Source: Bacillota bacterium (GTDB lineage: Bacteria > Bacillota > Clostridia > Peptostreptococcales > Anaerovoracaceae). Taken from it: a stretch of DNA of 5,866 bases. A program made the translations under genes and the position numbers. Under the pieces are notes generated by a model. It searched no databases. It was not told where the DNA came from and saw only the letters and a program-made list of their open reading frames with translations. Positions 4,510 to 5,866 of this stretch are shown piece after piece. Positions within the stretch are counted from its first letter, which is position 1, and every line of letters begins with the position of its first letter. The stretch lies in the NCBI GenBank assembly GCA_029266295.1, contig JAQSXD010000253.1, positions 1-5,866 on the forward strand. Reading direction: 5' to 3'.

Positions 4510-5862
4510 TTATTTTGAAAGAATCTGCTCTACGCTCTCAAAGGACGTGGAGCCTTTTGATTTTTTGGCACTGATGCAGGCGCGAATGTCGATCTTTCCA
4601 AAGATGTCTTCTTCGAATTTCTCCGAAAAGCCTTTCAGCTCTTCCAAGGTCAGCTCCTCAATGGCCTTATTCTGCTCGATACAGTACAGCACCAGCCGGC
4701 CGATGATTTCGTGACAGTCCCGGAAGGCAAGCCCTTTGCCGACCAGATAATCCGCAGCGTCGGTAGCGTTCATAAAACCTGACTTTGCAGCCTGTTCCAT
4801 CACCCGACTGTTAACCTTCATGGTTGCGATCATCTGTGTGAAGATCCGAAGGGAATCCTTTAAGGTGTCGCCGGCATCAAATACCGGTTCTTTGTCTTCC
4901 TGCATGTCCTTGTTGTATGCGAGGGGGAGCCCCTTCATAATGGTGAGCAGGGTCATCAGATCTCCGTAAACCCGTCCGGTTTTTCCTCGGATCAGCTCGG
5001 CCATATCCGGGTTCTTCTTCTGAGGCATGATGCTGCTTCCTGTGCTGAAGGCATCGTCGATTTCCACAAAGCGGAATTCAGCAGAGCTCCAGATAATCAA
5101 TTCTTCACAGAATCGGGACAGGTGCATCATGGCAATGGAACAGCAGCTTAAAAATTCCAGGGCAAAATCCCTGTCGCTTACAGCGTCCATGGCGTTGATA
5201 CAGATCTTTGAAAATCCAAGTTCCTCGGCCAGATAGTCCCGGTCGGTAGGATAGGTGGTTCCTGCCAACGCACCGGAGCCCAAGGGCAGGGAATCGGTTC
5301 CTTCATAACAGTCGTTGAACCTTCTGATATCTCTGCGAAACATTTCCCGATAAGCGGTCAAATGGAAGGCCAGCGTCACAGGCTGTGCTCTTTGCAGATG
5401 GGTATAGCCTGGCATTACGGTATCCTGATGGGCCTGGGCAAGCTCTGTAAGGGTGCCATTCAGATCTTTCAGCAGGGCAGCGATCTGCTTGATTTCTTCC
5501 TTGAGATACAGGCGAATGTCTACGGCAACCTGATCGTTTCTGCTTCTTGCGGTATGAAGCTTCTTCCCTACAGCCCCGATTCGCTCTGTGAGGATGCTTT
5601 CGATATTCATGTGAATGTCTTCTTGCTCGATGGTAAATTCAATCTTGCCGGCTTCAATGTCATTTAAGATCTCTAGTAAAGAGGACTCTATTGCTAGAGC
5701 CTCATCTTTACTGAGTATTCCTTGTTTTGCAAGCATTTTCGCATGAGCGATACTGCCTGTAATATCTTGTTTATATAATCTGCGGTCGGTTTCTATGGAA
5801 GCGTTGAATTCCTCAGCCAACGAATTCTCCGCCTTTAAGAACCTTCCTTTCCAAAGTTTCAT
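4510..5862 (-). CDS. argH: Argininosuccinate lyase ArgH
   Basis: Last step of arginine synthesis: splits argininosuccinate into arginine and fumarate. Cytoplasmic homotetramer of the aspartase/fumarase superfamily. Seen: MKLWKGRF start (usually KLWGGRF), EEFNASIETDRRLY (17-30), EDIHMNIESILTERIG (81-96), KLHTARSRNDQVA (101-113), PGYTHLQRAQPV (151-162) with catalytic-region H155, DSLPLGSGALAGTTYPTDR (190-208), and the superfamily signature GSSIMPQKKNPD (275-286) with the catalytic serine loop and the lysines that follow. DMQEDKEPVFDA (319-330) is also typical. At 450 residues it is slightly short of the usual 455-465 but complete at both ends. The C-terminal SAKKSKGSTSFESV is a diverged form of the usual RxxxGGTxxxxV. 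The start lies four bases from the window edge, so its ribosome binding site and any argG upstream are not visible. It converges on the Fic-like gene with two bases between the stop codons. Confidence 0.97.
   Translation of the reverse strand: MKLWKGRFLKAENSLAEEFNASIETDRRLYKQDITGSIAHAKMLAKQGILSKDEALAIESSLLEILNDIEAGKIEFTIEQEDIHMNIESILTERIGAVGKKLHTARSRNDQVAVDIRLYLKEEIKQIAALLKDLNGTLTELAQAHQDTVMPGYTHLQRAQPVTLAFHLTAYREMFRRDIRRFNDCYEGTDSLPLGSGALAGTTYPTDRDYLAEELGFSKICINAMDAVSDRDFALEFLSCCSIAMMHLSRFCEELIIWSSAEFRFVEIDDAFSTGSSIMPQKKNPDMAELIRGKTGRVYGDLMTLLTIMKGLPLAYNKDMQEDKEPVFDAGDTLKDSLRIFTQMIATMKVNSRVMEQAAKSGFMNATDAADYLVGKGLAFRDCHEIIGRLVLYCIEQNKAIEELTLEELKGFSEKFEEDIFGKIDIRACISAKKSKGSTSFESVEQILSK
4527..4566 (+). 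terminator. Probable terminator of the Fic-like transcript inside the argH 3' end
   Basis: GCTCTACG (4527-4534) and CGTGGAGC (4546-4553) form an 8-bp stem with one G-T wobble and an 11-base loop. CTTTTGATTTTTT follows at 4554-4566. It lies 20 bases after the Fic-like stop codon on the + strand, antisense to the last codons of argH. No comparable terminator for argH was found on the - strand within the Fic-like gene. Confidence 0.45.
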
Positions 5863-5866
5863 CCGT

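Overview
The window looks like a piece of chromosome from an anaerobic low-to-moderate-GC Firmicute of the class Clostridia. This is inferred from strong AGGAGG-type ribosome binding sites, short intergenic gaps, GTG starts, the style of the MOSC and carboxyltransferase proteins, and the carboxyltransferase lacking a biotinyl domain. Genus or species cannot be read from it. No mobile element, CRISPR array, tRNA or rRNA was seen.

Layout. Bases 11-1955 (+) hold three tightly packed molybdenum cofactor genes: moaA, moaC and a small MOSC-domain protein. MoaA and MoaC together turn GTP into cyclic pyranopterin monophosphate, the first committed intermediate of molybdopterin. The MOSC protein probably handles sulfur or cofactor later in the same pathway. 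A gap of 293 bases (1956-2248) follows, containing a good sigma-A-type promoter and a leader. The leader carries an intrinsic terminator that competes with an upstream hairpin, an attenuator-like arrangement. It leads into a 465-residue biotin-dependent carboxyltransferase (oxaloacetate decarboxylase alpha / pyruvate carboxylase B / transcarboxylase 5S family), which ends at a 12-bp stem-loop.

Next, a 10-bp perfect inverted repeat overlaps an extended -10 promoter in front of a 239-residue Fic-fold protein (3788-4507, +). Its Fic motif has lost the catalytic histidine and the nucleotide-binding loop, so it is a pseudo-Fic protein. It converges on argH (argininosuccinate lyase, 4510-5862, -) with only two bases between the stop codons. 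A plausible terminator for the Fic transcript lies inside the 3' end of argH.

How the genes work together. The moa cluster is one functional unit (cofactor synthesis). The carboxyltransferase and argH are separate metabolic units (C3/C4 carboxyl transfer; last step of arginine synthesis). The pseudo-Fic gene has its own promoter and an apparent operator, with no partner visible. The items most worth a second look are the catalytically dead-looking Fic protein with its palindromic operator, and the attenuator-like leader of the carboxyltransferase.
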